Assembly (NCBI GenBank): GCA_025201375.1 | Contig: JAIWZP010000090.1 | Span: forward strand, 1 to 64,000 | DNA length: 64,000 nt | From: Gongronella butleri | Lineage: Eukaryota; Mucoromycota; Mucoromycetes; Mucorales; Cunninghamellaceae | Direction of reading: 5' to 3' | Shown: positions 34,170-47,074 of the stretch, one piece after another | Numbering within the stretch: the first letter of the stretch is position 1 | Layout of the letters: each line of letters opens with the position of its first letter | Notes under the pieces: generated by a model | What the model was told of the DNA's origin: nothing | Databases searched by the model: none | Seen by the model: only the letters and a program-made list of their open reading frames with translations | Made by a program: the position numbers and the translations under genes

Positions 34170-36062
34170 TCATGCACGACGCTATGGCAAAAAAAAGTCA
34201 GTCGAGAAGAGACCTCGAGATGTGCGTGTTTTTCACTTGCCTCCAGATCATTCAATGCTTGATTTAGCTACATTTTTGGAGAAAATCGAGAAAATCGTGA
34301 ATTGAGCGGTCATGCATCGACTCATTTTTTTTTCTCTTTTTATCGTACCTTTGACACGCCCTTTGTTGCTGCGCGCAGCAATTTCTTTTTCAAGGGCCCA
34401 GATGACGAGGATTGGGCGCGTCGTGGCCCCGAGGACCCAAAGGCCGTGTCGCTCCCATTGCGCTGGAAATACTGGTCCGACGAGATGCTCTGTGCGCCTT
34501 GGAATTTGCCCAGATCGGCAGGCGCTTCGACGCGATGACGATTAAAGTATTGGTCGGACGAGATGGCCTTGGCATTACCGAAGCGATCGCGCGCGTCCGT
34601 CCAGTCATTGTCGCTACGCGCATCATTGCTTGGCTTTTGTGGCTGCTGGTCGTGCGCGTCATGATGGCCATAGCGAGAGTAGCCCATGCCAAGGCGGTCG
34701 TCAGAATGTGCATCCTCGTTGTTTTCGTCGTAATGATCGTCATTGTAGCTGCGTGGGCGGCCATTGGACCCTGATTTTGCCTTTGACGCCTCAGGCGCAA
34801 GATCCCATCGTGACGACGACGTCGCAAAGGTGCCTGCGGCTTGATTGGTCGTAGTCGCCGTCGTAGCGGCCGACGGCGCGCCACGCGACGCATCCAAACC
34901 TCGTTTTGGCGCGTTTTGTACATCAATTTCATCGTCGTTGCCCCTTGCGGCCGAATTGAGCGCACTGTGAGCCTGTGACCGAAATTCGTCGTGCTGGATC
35001 TTCTTTACGCCAAGCTTGGTGCGCTTCTTTTTGCTGCTGATGGCGGCTCGAGGTGCCGCAGCAGGCGACTTTTCAACCGACACGCGTGCTGTGGAAGAAT
35101 TAGCCGGTGCAGACGGCATGTCCCACTTGTCGAAAAAGGTGTCATCTGGATTGGGAACCACAGGCTTGGCGTCCGACGCCGGCATCGCCTCATGCATCAT
35201 CATCCAGTCATCCAGCGCACCTGTCGTATCCATTGTTTTCGTGGTGGAAGATCCATGGTCATCACCGAGGTCTAGTAAGACGTCACGCGTCGGCGGCGTT
35301 TGTTGCTGAGGGGCCGAGAAATCGATCAAGCCATTGTCATTGTCGTCGAGAAGCGATGGCCGTTGATTACCCATTTCTACAGGATCGTCAAAAGAAATCA
35401 AGTTTGCATTGGTCGGTTTTTGCGGCCGGTCGTTTAAAGAAAGCAAATCGACGGAATTCGTGATTGTCGCGGGTGGAGTGGCATTGGCGGGCAACGATGA
35501 CGACTCGGCGGCAGCGACGCGTCGATCCAGCTGCGATTTGTATTGCTGCGCGCGCCGACTCGTGTACTTTTGCGTCGTGTCGCCCGTCACAATCGACGCA
35601 AATGCCTCTGCACCCGCCTGGTTGCCTCCTTGTCTCATACGCTCCAATTGCGCCGATGTCCAGCTATCAAGAAGCGTCGATCTAGCGGAAAAAATGGGGA
35701 AAAAAAGGGGGAAAACAAGGCGTCAGTGAGGTTCGTCAAGTCCGATTTTTTTTTGATGTCCATGTCAACCACGTACTTGACCAATGTGATATGCACACCG
35801 AGGTTGCGGTGAGCAGCCGCGCAGTCCTGGCAAATAAATACACCAAAGGCAATCGATGCCCACGTTGGCGCGCGCGCATGGCAGTCGAAACAAACCTGAC
35901 ATAAAAAGAAACGAATGGATGAGCTTTCCGGCGCCCTTGGCATCTTGGTCCGCCAAGCATAACCGCCCACACCACACACAATCGTCTCACCTTGTTATAT
36001 TTGCTACTCTGAAAAAGATGTTTAAACGCTTCCTGGGCCTCTTCCTTGGTCACAGTCGCCAT
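34170..36062 (-). CDS. GLO3: ArfGAP, GLO3/ArfGAP2-3 type
   Basis: Exons 35991-36062, 35777-35895, 34349-35681, 34241-34267 and 34170-34181 encode about 520 residues. The ArfGAP zinc finger is [11 protein letters not shown] followed by [19 protein letters not shown], with the arginine finger in HRNLG, then [17 protein letters not shown]. The long C-terminal region has two ISSDQYF motifs (GLO3 motif) near 440-470. Such proteins stimulate GTP hydrolysis on Arf1 during COPI retrograde transport at the Golgi. The 3' end is uncertain: my model uses a GC-AG intron (GCAAGT donor) to reach a short RRA end. Without it the frame runs about 50 residues further, through T-rich sequence. Confidence 0.9.
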
Positions 36063-36439
36063 GAATTATCTTGAAAGAAAGGGAGAGGGAGAGAAAAAGA
36101 GAAAGAGAGGTGAGTGCAACTCCGCCGCCCGCCCTCCTCTTTTTATGCTCGTTTCTTTTTCAGCCCGTGCGCGTCTCTCTTGGCCTTTTCGTGCAACGTC
36201 CTTGCCCCCAGCGGGCTGCCTTTGCGACCGTCGTCATTCCTGCAGCCCCAGGTTGTCTTTGCATCCCAATTTCGTGGCAAGGACGCGAGCAATGCGGATG
36301 TAAATGTATAGAACACGCCAAAATCCAAAAATCACTCGGCATCCGCCGCCCACGTACTTTTTACAGCCCCGAAACCGGTCCCATCGTGACGTGGCGATCT
36401 GGAAGCAACAACTGGGTATAGGTTTGCCACCGCCAAAAT
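36063..36439. other. Promoter side of GLO3, no gene
   Basis: A GA-rich tract lies directly upstream of the ArfGAP start (36065-36112). The rest shows no coding or repeat signal until repeat B. Confidence 0.35.
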
Positions 36440-37190
36440 GGCCTGCGAAAGCGCCACACGGAAATCAAATTTTAGTCATGTTGAGCGCCCAAAACAAAAA
36501 TCGAAAAATCAGGTCTCCAGAATTCCACCAAACTCGCTCACCAGATAGACCGATGCGAGAAACCACGGGACGGCGAAAAAAAGAGCGCGGTCCACCTGGT
36601 CAGTGGCGAGCAATGAGCTATTTTCGACGAAATTTCAGCGGCGAATTGCATGGGAAAGCGCGGCTTTAAAGCCTCGCCGACGCGTCCACTACAAAGAGAT
36701 GCTCCAGTGGCATGAATCTTGTGCATAAACCCGAACAGGAAATACAAATCTGACACGCTTTTACGACGCGTCAAAATTCATAATAATCTTTGCAGCGCGC
36801 TGGTTCTCCCAGAACTCTTTGAGTTGAATGATCATTGATGCTCATGTACGTGCCAGGCCGTGCTCTTTCTGGTGATATGCGTTTCGTGGCCTTTTGGGCA
36901 TTTCTCGTTGAGTTGACCTTGAACCGAAAATTTCGCCTGGATCGCGGTTTGCGCCAAAACTAGTCGATGGAACCCGGCGCTTTAATGCATTTTCGGTGGT
37001 AAATGAGGGCCGTCCACCTTTGTGATGGAATGGCGTGGCGATTGGAGGACCTAAATTCCGCGATTTTTCCCTGGTCGACTGCACCCCTTGGCAAATTCGC
37101 CATTTTTGAAAATGATTATTGTGCATCATCTAGCGATCGCAGTGCGGCAAGGGTAGGCTCTTTTGAACGACCGGGCCACGAATAACGCGC
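36440..37190 (+). repeat. Dispersed repeat family B, copy 2
   Basis: It aligns with 8450-9215 over its whole length, with landmarks GAGCAATGAGC, CGACGCGTCCA, GACGCGTCAAAATT, GTGCTCTTTCTGG and GATTGGAGGACCT in the same order. It is substantially diverged by substitutions and small gaps, so old. Confidence 0.75.
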
Positions 37191-37810
37191 TTCAAGAGTG
37201 TGATGTCCTGGTAGGATATAAATTTTAGAGAAAAAATAACCAAAAACAGCAAATAGGCATTCATGTCGATTTTCTCGTCAACCATGCCATTGATGGCCAA
37301 TTCAAATACATAACACAAAGATGGAACAGAGCATCTTGATCATCTGTAAAAAGCTTGATTCGCGACAGATGAAACATCGTTGGCCAACAACTAATTTTTA
37401 CCAAGCTCATCCATTTTTTAATGTTTCTCGAATTCCAGCTAGCCACAAAACTCGGAAAGACATGCGCGAAAAAGACAAGAGTATGCCATCCTGCTGTGTG
37501 TACCAAAGAGTCAAATGAAGCACACAGGCGAGCAACAGCGTGAAAAGACAGAAGCCATTCAAAAGACCATATCATACGCGATCCAAAAGGACGCGCGGGG
37601 TGCAGAAATTTGTGTGACACGAGGTCGATCCTTGCGCGCGCGACCAATGTGATACACCAGGGAATAGGCTTTTGAGCTAATTTTAGTTCAGTCGTCAGAA
37701 AATTGCAATAAAAGAAAAATGGATGCCTTTTTATTGAAAAAGAGGGAATGCAACCTGGAGGATGGGTGGGATATGTTGTGCGTGTCCGTTTTTTTTTTTT
37801 TTTTTGTTGT
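37191..37810. other. Intergenic, 3' side of CHS7
   Basis: I see nothing beyond short frames with no recognisable product. Confidence 0.35.
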
Positions 37811-39195
37811 TTAATGAGGGTACTGGTGGTATTGTTGACCATATTGCTGGCCAAATTGCTGCTGTTGTGGCGGTGGCTGCTGACCATAGGGAGGACCACG
37901 GAATTGCTGCTGCTGTTGTGGAGGTGGCGGGCCCTGATGGTGTTGCTGGTGGTGCTGGGGTGGTGCTTGAGCGAATTGAGGCTGCTGCTGCTGCGTCGAC
38001 AGCTCGTCATCACCAAGCAGCTCCTTGACTTCCCAGACATTGTGCTTTGAACCGACAGAAAACTCGAGATCTTCCTTGGTGATCGAGTCCCAATACTTGT
38101 ACACCATCATGACGGCAAGCAGCGTGCACACGGTGCCGAAAAAGAGACCGTCCACATAGTGTTTGACTTCATCACAGATGGCGACCGAGAAAATATACAT
38201 GAGGACCTGGCCAATGACGAAGAACGCCGTCGCGAACAAAATGTCGCCAAGCGGCCAGCGATCGTCCAGCGTGTTCACCACCAGGATGATCTGCGAGATC
38301 ACGTAAATGATGAAACACGCGCCATTGATGATAAAATAAAACGCCCACAGCGCACCAGGGCTGCTGGCACTGAACGGGCCAATGTTCAGGAACGTCGCAA
38401 TCGCAATGAAGCCGACAATCAGGAAAATCAACAGGGAGCTGATGCGAATCGACTAGTAAAATAGGATGAGCCACGCTTTTTCATTGTGTTTTTTTGCCAT
38501 TTTAAATTTACCCAAAGAGACAGAGGCGTGCCATCTTCCGCAAACTGGAAGCCGACGAACCCATTAAGAAGCAGACACCAAAACGTGGCGCTCACCAGGC
38601 CAATGTGAACCGCTGTGAACCACTAAATCGCGAAAAAATGGAGAAAAAGAAGAAAAAAAAGCAAATGAGCGCTCGGAAAACAAGCAAAGATCGGCAGCAT
38701 GCATTTGCGGGTGCGAATGGCTGATTCGTGCGTACCGTGTAGACCATCGAGGAGGTGGGGATAATGCCGGTAACCAGCAGCATTTCGAGAAACACGGTGA
38801 TCATGTACAAATAAAAGAACATGACGATTTCCTTGCGGCCGACCGCCGTGTACTTTGATCGAATGTGGTATATCATGATGGCCGCCATGATGATCGCGAC
38901 AATGTCAATGATCAGCGTGGCTAACAGCATCCAAAAAAAAAAAAAAAATGAAAAAATTGAAAAAAAAAGAGTGAGATGATGCCATGCAGCACCATTGAGA
39001 CTCAGGAGGGGGGGGCACAAGGAGGGCTCACTTACCCGGCTGGAAGACGAGGTTGCCTGCAAGGTCGACGTTGCGCGAGTAGCAGACGGGCTCGACACCG
39101 TTTGTCGCGCCAATAAGGGGACAAAGCGTCAGCGACACGGTCTGACATATACCCGTGAAACTAAAAGCTTCAAACTGAAAAGTGATATCCACCAT
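37811..39195 (-). CDS. CHS7: Chitin synthase export chaperone Chs7
   Basis: Exons 39036-39195, 38736-38920, 38512-38622 and 37811-38452 encode 365 residues. The N-terminal part reads [17 protein letters not shown] and [11 protein letters not shown], a Chs7 hallmark (CPLIG ... CYxRN). About seven membrane segments follow ([63 protein letters not shown] and others). The C-terminal tail is Gln/Pro-rich, about 75 residues longer in low-complexity sequence than I expect for the family. Chs7 sits in the ER membrane and is needed for export of a class IV chitin synthase. Start chosen at the [11 protein letters not shown] methionine. Confidence 0.93.
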
Positions 39196-40034
39196 AGGCG
39201 AGATGATGAAGCTATAAATAAGAAAAAAGAACGAGGGGAAGAGAAAGAAAGAGCGAGCGAGACGGTGTAAATCACAAAAAAAAAGGAGAGGTGCAAAAAG
39301 AGGATCAAAAGGGGGGCACGAACTCGATTTGTCGACGGACTAGCCTTGCCAATTCTGGAAGTCCGCCATTAATTGCACGCCAATTGCGTTCTCGACCCCT
39401 CTCTCCAATGGAAAATCATCGCCCATCCACAAAATTGTTTGGCTTTTTGTGCCCCACAAAAATAAATAGAGCATGGCTTGAGCCCATTTCACAATGAAAC
39501 CACCACGTCGTCTTTTCTTCCATGTTTGTACTCTCATGATCGCGTAAGCCTTGCTTCTACTTTTCTTTTCTTTTCTTTTTTTTTGTTGTTTTTGCAAAAA
39601 AAATAAAATGTGCATTGAAAAAGTCAATTCAGTCTCAAGGTCGCGGCTAAGCTTCCATTCGATGAATCCGGCTTAATATTTCCAATGGTTGCTCATGGAG
39701 GCAGAATGAGGGAGCGCAACAAACAAACATGGCCCAAGTTCATCTACTGGAACAGGCTGTGTTGTCATCATTGGCTAAATTCAATTCAAATCTCCTTTTA
39801 AAATTTACATTTTTTTTTTTGCGCAGAGCGGACTGGCTTTTCCATTGGGATTTGTGGGGCGCCTGAATGAGCGGGAATTGTGGGTGACACACGCGCGAAA
39901 ACAGGGAAAAGAAGCGTATTAAGGTGGCCGTTCACGCGTGTCAATATTCTTGGATCACCTTTTTTTTATTTTATGGGTTGATTAAGACGAAAAGATACAA
40001 AAGAGAGAGAGGCAGGGGTAAGCGGAGAGACGGA
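39196..40034. other. Intergenic between CHS7 and the G-alpha gene
   Basis: 839 bases hold the CHS7 promoter on the left and the G-alpha 3' flank on the right. A-rich and T-rich runs only; no gene seen. Confidence 0.4.
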
Positions 40035-41585
40035 TCACAGCAACCCGACGTCACGAAGGCTGTTTTGGATAATGATGTCGTTGACAGCCCCCATGACGAA
40101 TTTGATTTGCTCGGTATCGGTGGCACATGTAAAGTGGGTATAGATTTGCTTAGAGTCCGACTGATTCAAGGACACGAATCGATTGAGGATGAAGTCCGAG
40201 GCCGCGTCGTATGTATTTGGGCCGACAAAATCCGGGAACGATTCTTTGAGGGGATGCTTGGGCAGCTTCTCCTTGAAAATATCGATCTTGTTCAAGAACA
40301 AAATCACCGACGTCTTGACAAACCAGCGCGAATTGCATATGGAGTCAAAGAGCGTCAATGCCTCTTGCATCCGGTTCTACATGAAGATTAAAAAAAAGAG
40401 AAAAATCAGCACACGAATCGGGCCCGATAGCCCTTTTTCCCCTCTCCCTTTTCTCAATTGCTTACCACCGTCTCGTCCTCAATCAGGACCTGGTCATACT
40501 CGGAGATGGCAACGAGGAAAATGATGGCCGTGACGTTTTCAAAGCAATGAATCCACTTTTTGCGCTCGGAGCGCTGTCCACCGACATCAAACATGCGGTA
40601 CGTTAGGTCGCCAATGACAAACGTGGTCTCGGTGATACCTAAAAGAGCATTGGCCACCGTGAGCATCGAGGCAAAAAAAGCAGAAATGACAATGGAACAA
40701 GGGTGTGCCTGTATCCATGAAGTCTTACCGGTCGTCTTGACACGAGATCGTAGCACGTCCTGGTCAGTAGGAAGATAATTCATATCGCCGATCCGGTCAA
40801 TGGCATCAAAGTAGCTAACGAATCAAAAAAAAAAAAAAGTCAAAAAAAGCCAAGTTCGTGGTTTAAGGGGTACTTGTGTCACCCATCTGGCAAACACACT
40901 GTCATTTTTGGGGATGGACACGGACAACCCGCGTCAAAAAAAAAAGAGAGAGGCAAAAGGGCAAAAGCCGCAAGGGAAAAAAAAAAAAAGAGAAAAGTGC
41001 GATTTTGTGGGTTTTGGGGAGGGAGGGAGGGGACTTACTATTTGGCAGAGTCGTTCAATTGATATTCCCGACTGCGATCAAAGACTGTTTTGAGGCTGCG
41101 ATCCTTCCAGAGTGATTTGACGGCCTGCGAGACCTCTGGTGGCAAAAAATCGCGCTCGATTTGTGCCGGCTGTTCGAGGATGACGTTGGCGTGGTGCTGA
41201 TTCTCATACGCGAGGTGCACATCCATGTGTTGCATGGCCTCCAGGATCACGCGCATGGACTGGATGGTGTTTGAAAAGATGATCTCTTTGAATGCCTCAC
41301 GCTCGTCATGCGAATAGCCGCCGTCATGAATCAACTTCATCTGCTTCAAAATCGTCGATTTGCCGGACTCGCCCGCGCCTGGACATAAGATGGACATCAA
41401 AAAAAAAAAACAAGTGAGACGCGCCCCCTCTTTTTCATGCATTTTTTTTTTTTTTTTTTTTTTTTACCGAGCAGTAGCAGCTTGACCTCGTTCTTCATGT
41501 TGATCTTGTCGCGCTTGATTTGGTTTTCTATTTCATCATTTCGCGCCTTGCCTTCCTGTGCCTCGCTTGATTGACAGCATCCCAT
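40035..41585 (-). CDS. Heterotrimeric G-protein alpha subunit
   Basis: Exons 41468-41585, 41039-41378, 40729-40814, 40466-40638 and 40035-40376 encode 352 residues, the standard length. The N-terminus [10 protein letters not shown] carries a myristoylation glycine and palmitoylatable cysteines. GTP-binding motifs are GAGESGKST (about 40-48), [25 protein letters not shown] and TCATDT. The C-terminus is NSLRDVGLL: the position four from the end, a cysteine in Gi-type subunits, is valine, so it would not be a pertussis-toxin target. It transmits signals from seven-helix receptors at the plasma membrane to cAMP or MAP-kinase pathways; which fungal subgroup it belongs to needs a tree. Confidence 0.95.
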
Positions 41586-43165
41586 TGTAAATTGAGTTGG
41601 TGGTGGGGAAAGAAAACGAGAGAATTGGAGAAAAAAAAGAAAAGGAAGAAAAAAAAAGAAAACAAAAAGAAGAAAACACAAAAAAAAGGGAAAATAAAGA
41701 CGCCAAGGACACGAAGAAAAAGGGCCATGTGTGTGGCACACTTTAAATCCGAGAAACAAATCTCAATGGCATTTTGCGACCCCTGTTTTTTTTTTTTTTT
41801 TTCTCAACAGCGTATTTTCATCGACAATGGCTCATATACTCACGCTCTCTGCCTCTCCCCCCACAACAACGTGCTTGAAGGGGGTCTCCTCGTCTTGTTC
41901 AACCTTTTTTTTATGGCACGGCCGACTAAGGTTTAGAAGGTCAACACCCATTTTCGTGCTTTTTTTTGTCTCTCCCTAATTTGCTCCTAATAAGAACTTG
42001 GCTACAAAAGAATAAGATGGGCAATGAGGGGCTCGTTGCTCTTGAAAAGACGTGTCCGCGCGCGTGTATGTGAATGTTGCCCGCGGGCAGACCGTCTCCG
42101 TTCATGTCGTGTTGTCTGACGCGTCTTTTTCTTGATTCTTGCCCCCCTTTGCCCCCTTTGTCTCTTTCTCGCTCTCTCCATGGCCTTCCTCGCCGCTCGT
42201 ACTCTCCTTTTTCTTGTGACGAACAGGGATGGCGGCGGCGGCGCAAAAAAGGACAGCCATTGGTTTTTTTTCTTTTGCAGACGCACGCGCCTTGTTCGAT
42301 TTTTTCTTCTTGGGCCTGCGCGTCGGCCCGCCACGGGTTCCCTCAGACCATGTCGTCCATTACCATATCGAAACACCAGAATCAACACCCCAATTAATAT
42401 AACAGAAGCGCAAAGGACAGACAATTATAGGGGGCAAAACTGATAAAAACAGGCAAAAGGAAAATTAGGGGGGCGAAAAATCGCGTCTCGTTACCCCGCT
42501 GTCGTTCTTGTTTGTGCGACAGCGTGTCTCTTTGCAAATCAAAATAAGGTTTTCGGGTCTTTGATGCTCCTCGCCCCCACCGTGACCCGATATGATAAAA
42601 AAAAAAAAGGAGCACGCCCCCATTGACAGAAACAAAAAGTTGAACGGATCGATGGACCCACTTTTTTTTTTTTGTTTTGCGAATTGCCACACAGGCCCTT
42701 GACGTGCATGAATGGGTGATTTCCTATGTACGTCGCGCGAATAGCCCCTTTTTACGCGCGTCTTGTTATCTTGCAGCCCTTGCATGGCGATCTGAGAAGC
42801 GCGAGTCTAATCTGGACCCTCGCACGATGGATTCAGATGGGTTCAGATGGATAGCTATTGTATCTTTTAAAGGAATTGGCAAGCTGCAAGGTGGCCATGC
42901 TCATCCCGTGCCAAAAAAAAAAAAATCAAAAAAACCAAGTCCATTTTGTGTCGCCAATGCCGCCTGGGCTGTGTGACCATGAAGGTGGGTCTTGGAAAAA
43001 AAGGACTGTCCCACCCCCCTCCCTTTTTTTTCAGGAGACGCGCAACCCGCGGCGAAGGTTTTTTTTTTTTTTTTTTTTTTTGCAAAAAAAGAAAAATAGA
43101 AAAAAAGAGAGAGAGACACCGTAGTCCTTTGGATTTTTTTATTAAATTTGTTCTTTTTTACAGGT
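41586..43165. other. 1.6-kb intergenic stretch, G-alpha promoter and BRO1 3' flank
   Basis: It is rich in A-runs and T-runs (41630-41700, 41785-41805, 42595-42612, 43060-43082). Frames here are biased Lys/Phe runs from those tracts. I see no gene. An ACGCGT word lies at about 42119. Confidence 0.4.
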
Positions 43166-46100
43166 CTAATCCATCAACGAGCCCGAGCCCGAGCCATTCC
43201 AATAGGGCGACTGTTGCTGTGGTGGTGGTGGTGGTGGTTGTTGATGGCCAAAAGGCTGTTGTTGCTGCGGCGGTGCCATTGACTGCATGAATTGGTGATT
43301 TTGCGGCTGTTGATAAGGCTGCATTGGTTGTGGATGCATTGGCTGCTGCTGAGGCATTGTTTGGTAGGACGTCGGCGTGTACATGGGTTGCTGCTGCGGC
43401 TGCGGCGGCTGTTGCTGTGGATATGGCTGATACGGCTGTTGTTGGTGCTGTTGATACGGCTGTTGCTGATACGTCTGGGGTTGCTGCTGATACGCGTGTT
43501 GCTGGTGCTGGAATGGCGGTTGTTGCTGCTGTTGTTGAAGAGGCTGTTTGGGCGGGATGGGCGGATTTTGCCATTGCTGAGGCGTATTGGGCGATGGAGC
43601 CACGGGCGGCTGGAATGGCTGCTGCTGCGGCTGTTGGTACATGGGCTGATGATGATACATTGGCTGCTGCTGTTGCTGCTGAATGGGTGGAGCTGGCAAG
43701 GGAGGCGCGTGTGCAGTGGTTGGCGTTGCCATTGGCTGCTGTAAAGTTAATTGCTGCGCACGCTCGGTCAATTGCGACACGTCCGGTGCCGATGGCGATC
43801 CACTGGTGGTATACATGCTGAGCCGCTCTTTGAGCAGCGCCTGGTCGCGCTGCAAATTGCTGCTGTCAAGCGTCTTGCATAATTGATCGCGTTCCTTGGC
43901 GCGCTCCTGCGAAAATGATCGCACATTCGTCAAAAGTGACTCGACCGCGCCCGCCAATTGCTGATAGTATTGGATCCCCTTTCTGAAAAAATGAATTGGA
44001 ACTTTAGAAGCATGCACTTCTTTTTTTTCATTTTTCTCGTCTTTTTCCACTTTTTTCCCACTTTTTTCCCACCTCCATTCGTCCTCTTTTCTTTCCAATG
44101 ACTTACAAAAGCCCGTCGTGTGTTTCCATGTAGGTATCCTTTGCGTGCTTGAATTGGTCGACAAGCTTGCGTTTTTGATTTTCGGCCTTTTCCCACGTGA
44201 GTTGAAGTTTTTGGGCATCATCGCCATCCATGAGCACTTTAAAGGCCGCGGTGAGGTCCTGGATGAGGCGCTGCTGTTGCTGGATGGAGCCTGCAATGCG
44301 TTGCTGGTGCGGACGGTACTTTTCGAGCTCATTGGCAAACAATTGTTGCTCAGATCCGGATTTTTTGTTGAGGATGAGCAGCTGTGAGATGTCCTCCTGA
44401 CGTGTGCGCTCCTTGAGATCGTCCAGTGTTTCTGCGCGGTCCTTTTCTAGTCGGTACAGCTTGTCCAAGAGCGATTCGATGCCTTTTACTTTGTCCTTGG
44501 TCGATTCGCCCGATGCAGCACCGGCAGCGTCGCTTCCGGCGGCAGGCACGTCGTCCGACAAGTCCAGCAGACTGTCGACGCCCACAGAGTTCGTCTTGGC
44601 CTTGCTGGCATCGTCGTCGGCAAGCGCAGTCGTCAATCGCTCAGCAAAAACACGCTCCAATGACCCACGCGCACCGCCACCACCTTGACGCAGCTGGTCC
44701 ACCTCCTTTTTGATCGTGTCGAATTGGCGGTACAAGTGGCTGTCCGATTGCGTGCCATTGTCGAGCGCTTGGCGGTGATTGCGCGCATCTTGACGGAATT
44801 GCTGTGTCAGCGTCCCCGAAGGTGCCTGTGTCCACGCATCACCATAGACAACCTGCAATAAAAAGAAAAGAAAAAAATGTTGGCGCCCATTTCGTTGGTT
44901 CCTGTTTTCTCTTTTTTTTCCGTTTTTTTCTTTTTTTTTTTTCCAACTTGTGACCCGTTTTCGCCCTATTTTTTTTTTTAAAAAAAAAAGGGAGCTTACG
45001 CGCTTGCTTTCACACTCCTTCATCTCCTGATCGAGCTGGATGCCCACATCATCGAGAGCGTGACGTGCCTTGATCTTGATTTGCTCCAATTGGTCCATGA
45101 GGACGCGCACGGATTGGGTTTTCTCCTTTTCGGCGACGGCATCGGCCCATTGAAAGACGGTGGTGGGCGGGTCCATGTCGATGGCATCGGAAGTGGCGGC
45201 GGGGCGCTTGAATTTGTCGAGAGCTTGCGGCAATTTCATGTATTCCATGGTCGATCGTAGCTCTGCCTTTGCATCGTCGCATTTCTCGTCTTCTGCGCGC
45301 ACCAATTTTGCCTGTTCCTCGGAATACATGGAAGCGCGTTCGTGCACGCTGAGTGGGATGAGCCGCGTAAAGATATCTTGGCCAATGACCTTGGTCATCT
45401 CTTCGGGTGTGTATAAATCGACAATTTGAACGGATTTCACGGCATTGAGGCGGTCAATGGGCGTGAGCACCGATGCCTGTGGCACCTGGTCGTGGTAGAT
45501 CATGTCATTGTCGCGTGTGGCCGCTGCCAGCTTTTCCGTGCACGTGGCGGCAAGCGCCTTGCACAATTCCTGCATGACGGGCCCCGTGTCGGGAGGCAAC
45601 GTGCCGTGTGCGTGATTCGACGCCGTCGCTTGCTGGATCAGGCTCGTACAAAGGCGCCCGGCGCCCTCTTTGCCCGCCTGCTCCGCGACCGTCCATCGTG
45701 CCACCTGTTCACCATATTGGCCCGCCGCCTCACACGCCAACGCCTTGAATTGCTGGGCAATCGCTTGATAATAGCGATGCTTCACTTGGAAAAGCGCAAT
45801 CCACGATTTCTCGAGAGTGGCCGTCACTTCTGCGCTTTCGTCCACAAGATTCGCATACGCCCACACCGCGTGACTCGCCAATTTCGCAATCAGGCCTTCT
45901 TTCTTCTTCTCGCGGATCGAATTCTCCAAAAAGCATTCGTGCGCCTGCGCCAGCATCAGCTCGCCAAGCAATTTCACAGTCTCACGGCTCAAATCCGCAG
46001 ATGGCGCGTGCAAAAAGTTGTCGTTGATGTAATCAAACACACCCGCAGCAGCCTGCAAAAAGTGAAACGCGCGCTTGCGTCCATCGGCCTCGGCGCGATT

Positions 46101-46611
46101 CTGCGCAGATGCAATCGCCGACAACGTCGCCGCAATGTTGAACAAAACAGACGCCTTTTCATACGCAAGCGAGTGCTGGCTAGTCGCCTTGCCGCTGAAC
46201 GCGTCGTACCTTTTTTTTCAAAAAAAAAAAAAAAAAGGGAGCAGGGATAAGCGCCAAGACGGAGCAAAGCCAAGCCCGTGCACCACGCACCCTTCCCTTT
46301 TTTTTGTTCTTGTAGTCTTTTTTTTTTTACCATGTAAAAAGAATTTTGATATGTTTCTCATCGACGGGGAAACGCAATTCCAGCAGCTCCAGCTGGCCAA
46401 AGTAGCGATACAACAAGTCGCGCCCCGTCAGGTCTTTGCCAGCGCCGCGCATGTCTTGGCGAAGCCGATTCAGCGTGTACGTCTCTTGCGCATACTTTTT
46501 GGGGTCGTCCTGGTATTGCTGCGCAATGTAACGATTGAGAGAATCGATCCAATTCACGTCGTCTGTGCGTTTAAACGGCACACTGACCAAGGGGATTTGC
46601 GACGACGCCAT
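43166..46611 (-). CDS. BRO1: BRO1-domain protein (ALIX/Bro1 type)
   Basis: Exons 46331-46611, 45000-46209, 44107-44852 and 43166-43982 encode about 1017 residues. The BRO1 domain covers roughly 1-390: SVPFKRTDDVNW, then FTWYDAF across the first intron, LAYEKASVLFNIAA, and YRQAIA-like RYYQAIAQQFKA. A coiled V-domain follows (LLDKLYRLEKDRAETLDDLKERTRQ, FKVLMDGDDAQKLQL by segments), then a very Gln/Pro/Tyr-rich tail of about 180 residues ending GSGSGSLMD. Bro1/ALIX proteins bind Snf7 and act with ESCRT-III in multivesicular-body sorting. A Rim20/PalA role in pH signalling cannot be excluded, but the long proline-rich tail favours Bro1/ALIX. Confidence 0.92.
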
Positions 46612-47074
46612 CTTGGTACGGAAAAAAAAAAAGAGAGTAAAGAAAAAGAAGAAGTAAATGGACTAGGTACCAGCGGCCTTTTATATGGGTTGCCTTTTTC
46701 AGCATAGACCAATTCATGTTGGATATGCGCCTCCCCTCTTTTTACCCGGTAACACAACAAGCTTTTGGTGTGACAAGGACACAAAAGAGATAGTGATTCA
46801 TGCAAAAGCCTGTTTTTTTTTTGTGGGTGTGTTTTTTTTTCCCTTTCATCTTTTTGTTTAGGGCTTTGTGTGATTGTTTCAATTGGCGTGCCTTTTTTTT
46901 TTCTTTTGCAACAAAAAGTGATCGAAGCATGACATGATACACCCCTGCGAAATGGCATTGGCTTACTTTTTGCTGAGAATCAAAAAAGCACTTGAGAAAA
47001 AATGGGCCATCAGAATTTTCTGTTTCTCTTTCGTCTTTTTTTCCTGTTCTTTTGCCTTCTAAACCCCCCTCCCC
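46612..47074. promoter_or_regulatory. Bidirectional region BRO1/RhoGAP
   Basis: A divergent spacer of 463 bases. It contains the BRO1 TATA box and several T-runs (46810, 46831, 46892), with a pyrimidine tract in front of the RhoGAP ATG. Confidence 0.5.
46678..46685 (-). promoter_or_regulatory. TATA box of BRO1
   Basis: On the minus strand this reads TATAAAAG, 67 bases upstream of the start codon at 46611. Confidence 0.6.

Noticed and set aside
34412..34774. Plus-strand frame with hydrophobic runs opposite the ArfGAP gene
   Set aside because: Antisense of Asp/His-rich ArfGAP codons, which mirrors to Val/Ile-rich peptide; not a membrane protein gene.
37261..38040. 259-codon minus frame overlapping the CHS7 tail
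   Set aside because: Reads the Gln/Pro tail in another frame as Ser/His/Asn runs, then passes through the T-run 3' of the gene.
45426..46250. 274-codon plus-strand open frame over BRO1
   Set aside because: Antisense of a conserved BRO1-domain exon; composition is that of a mirror frame.
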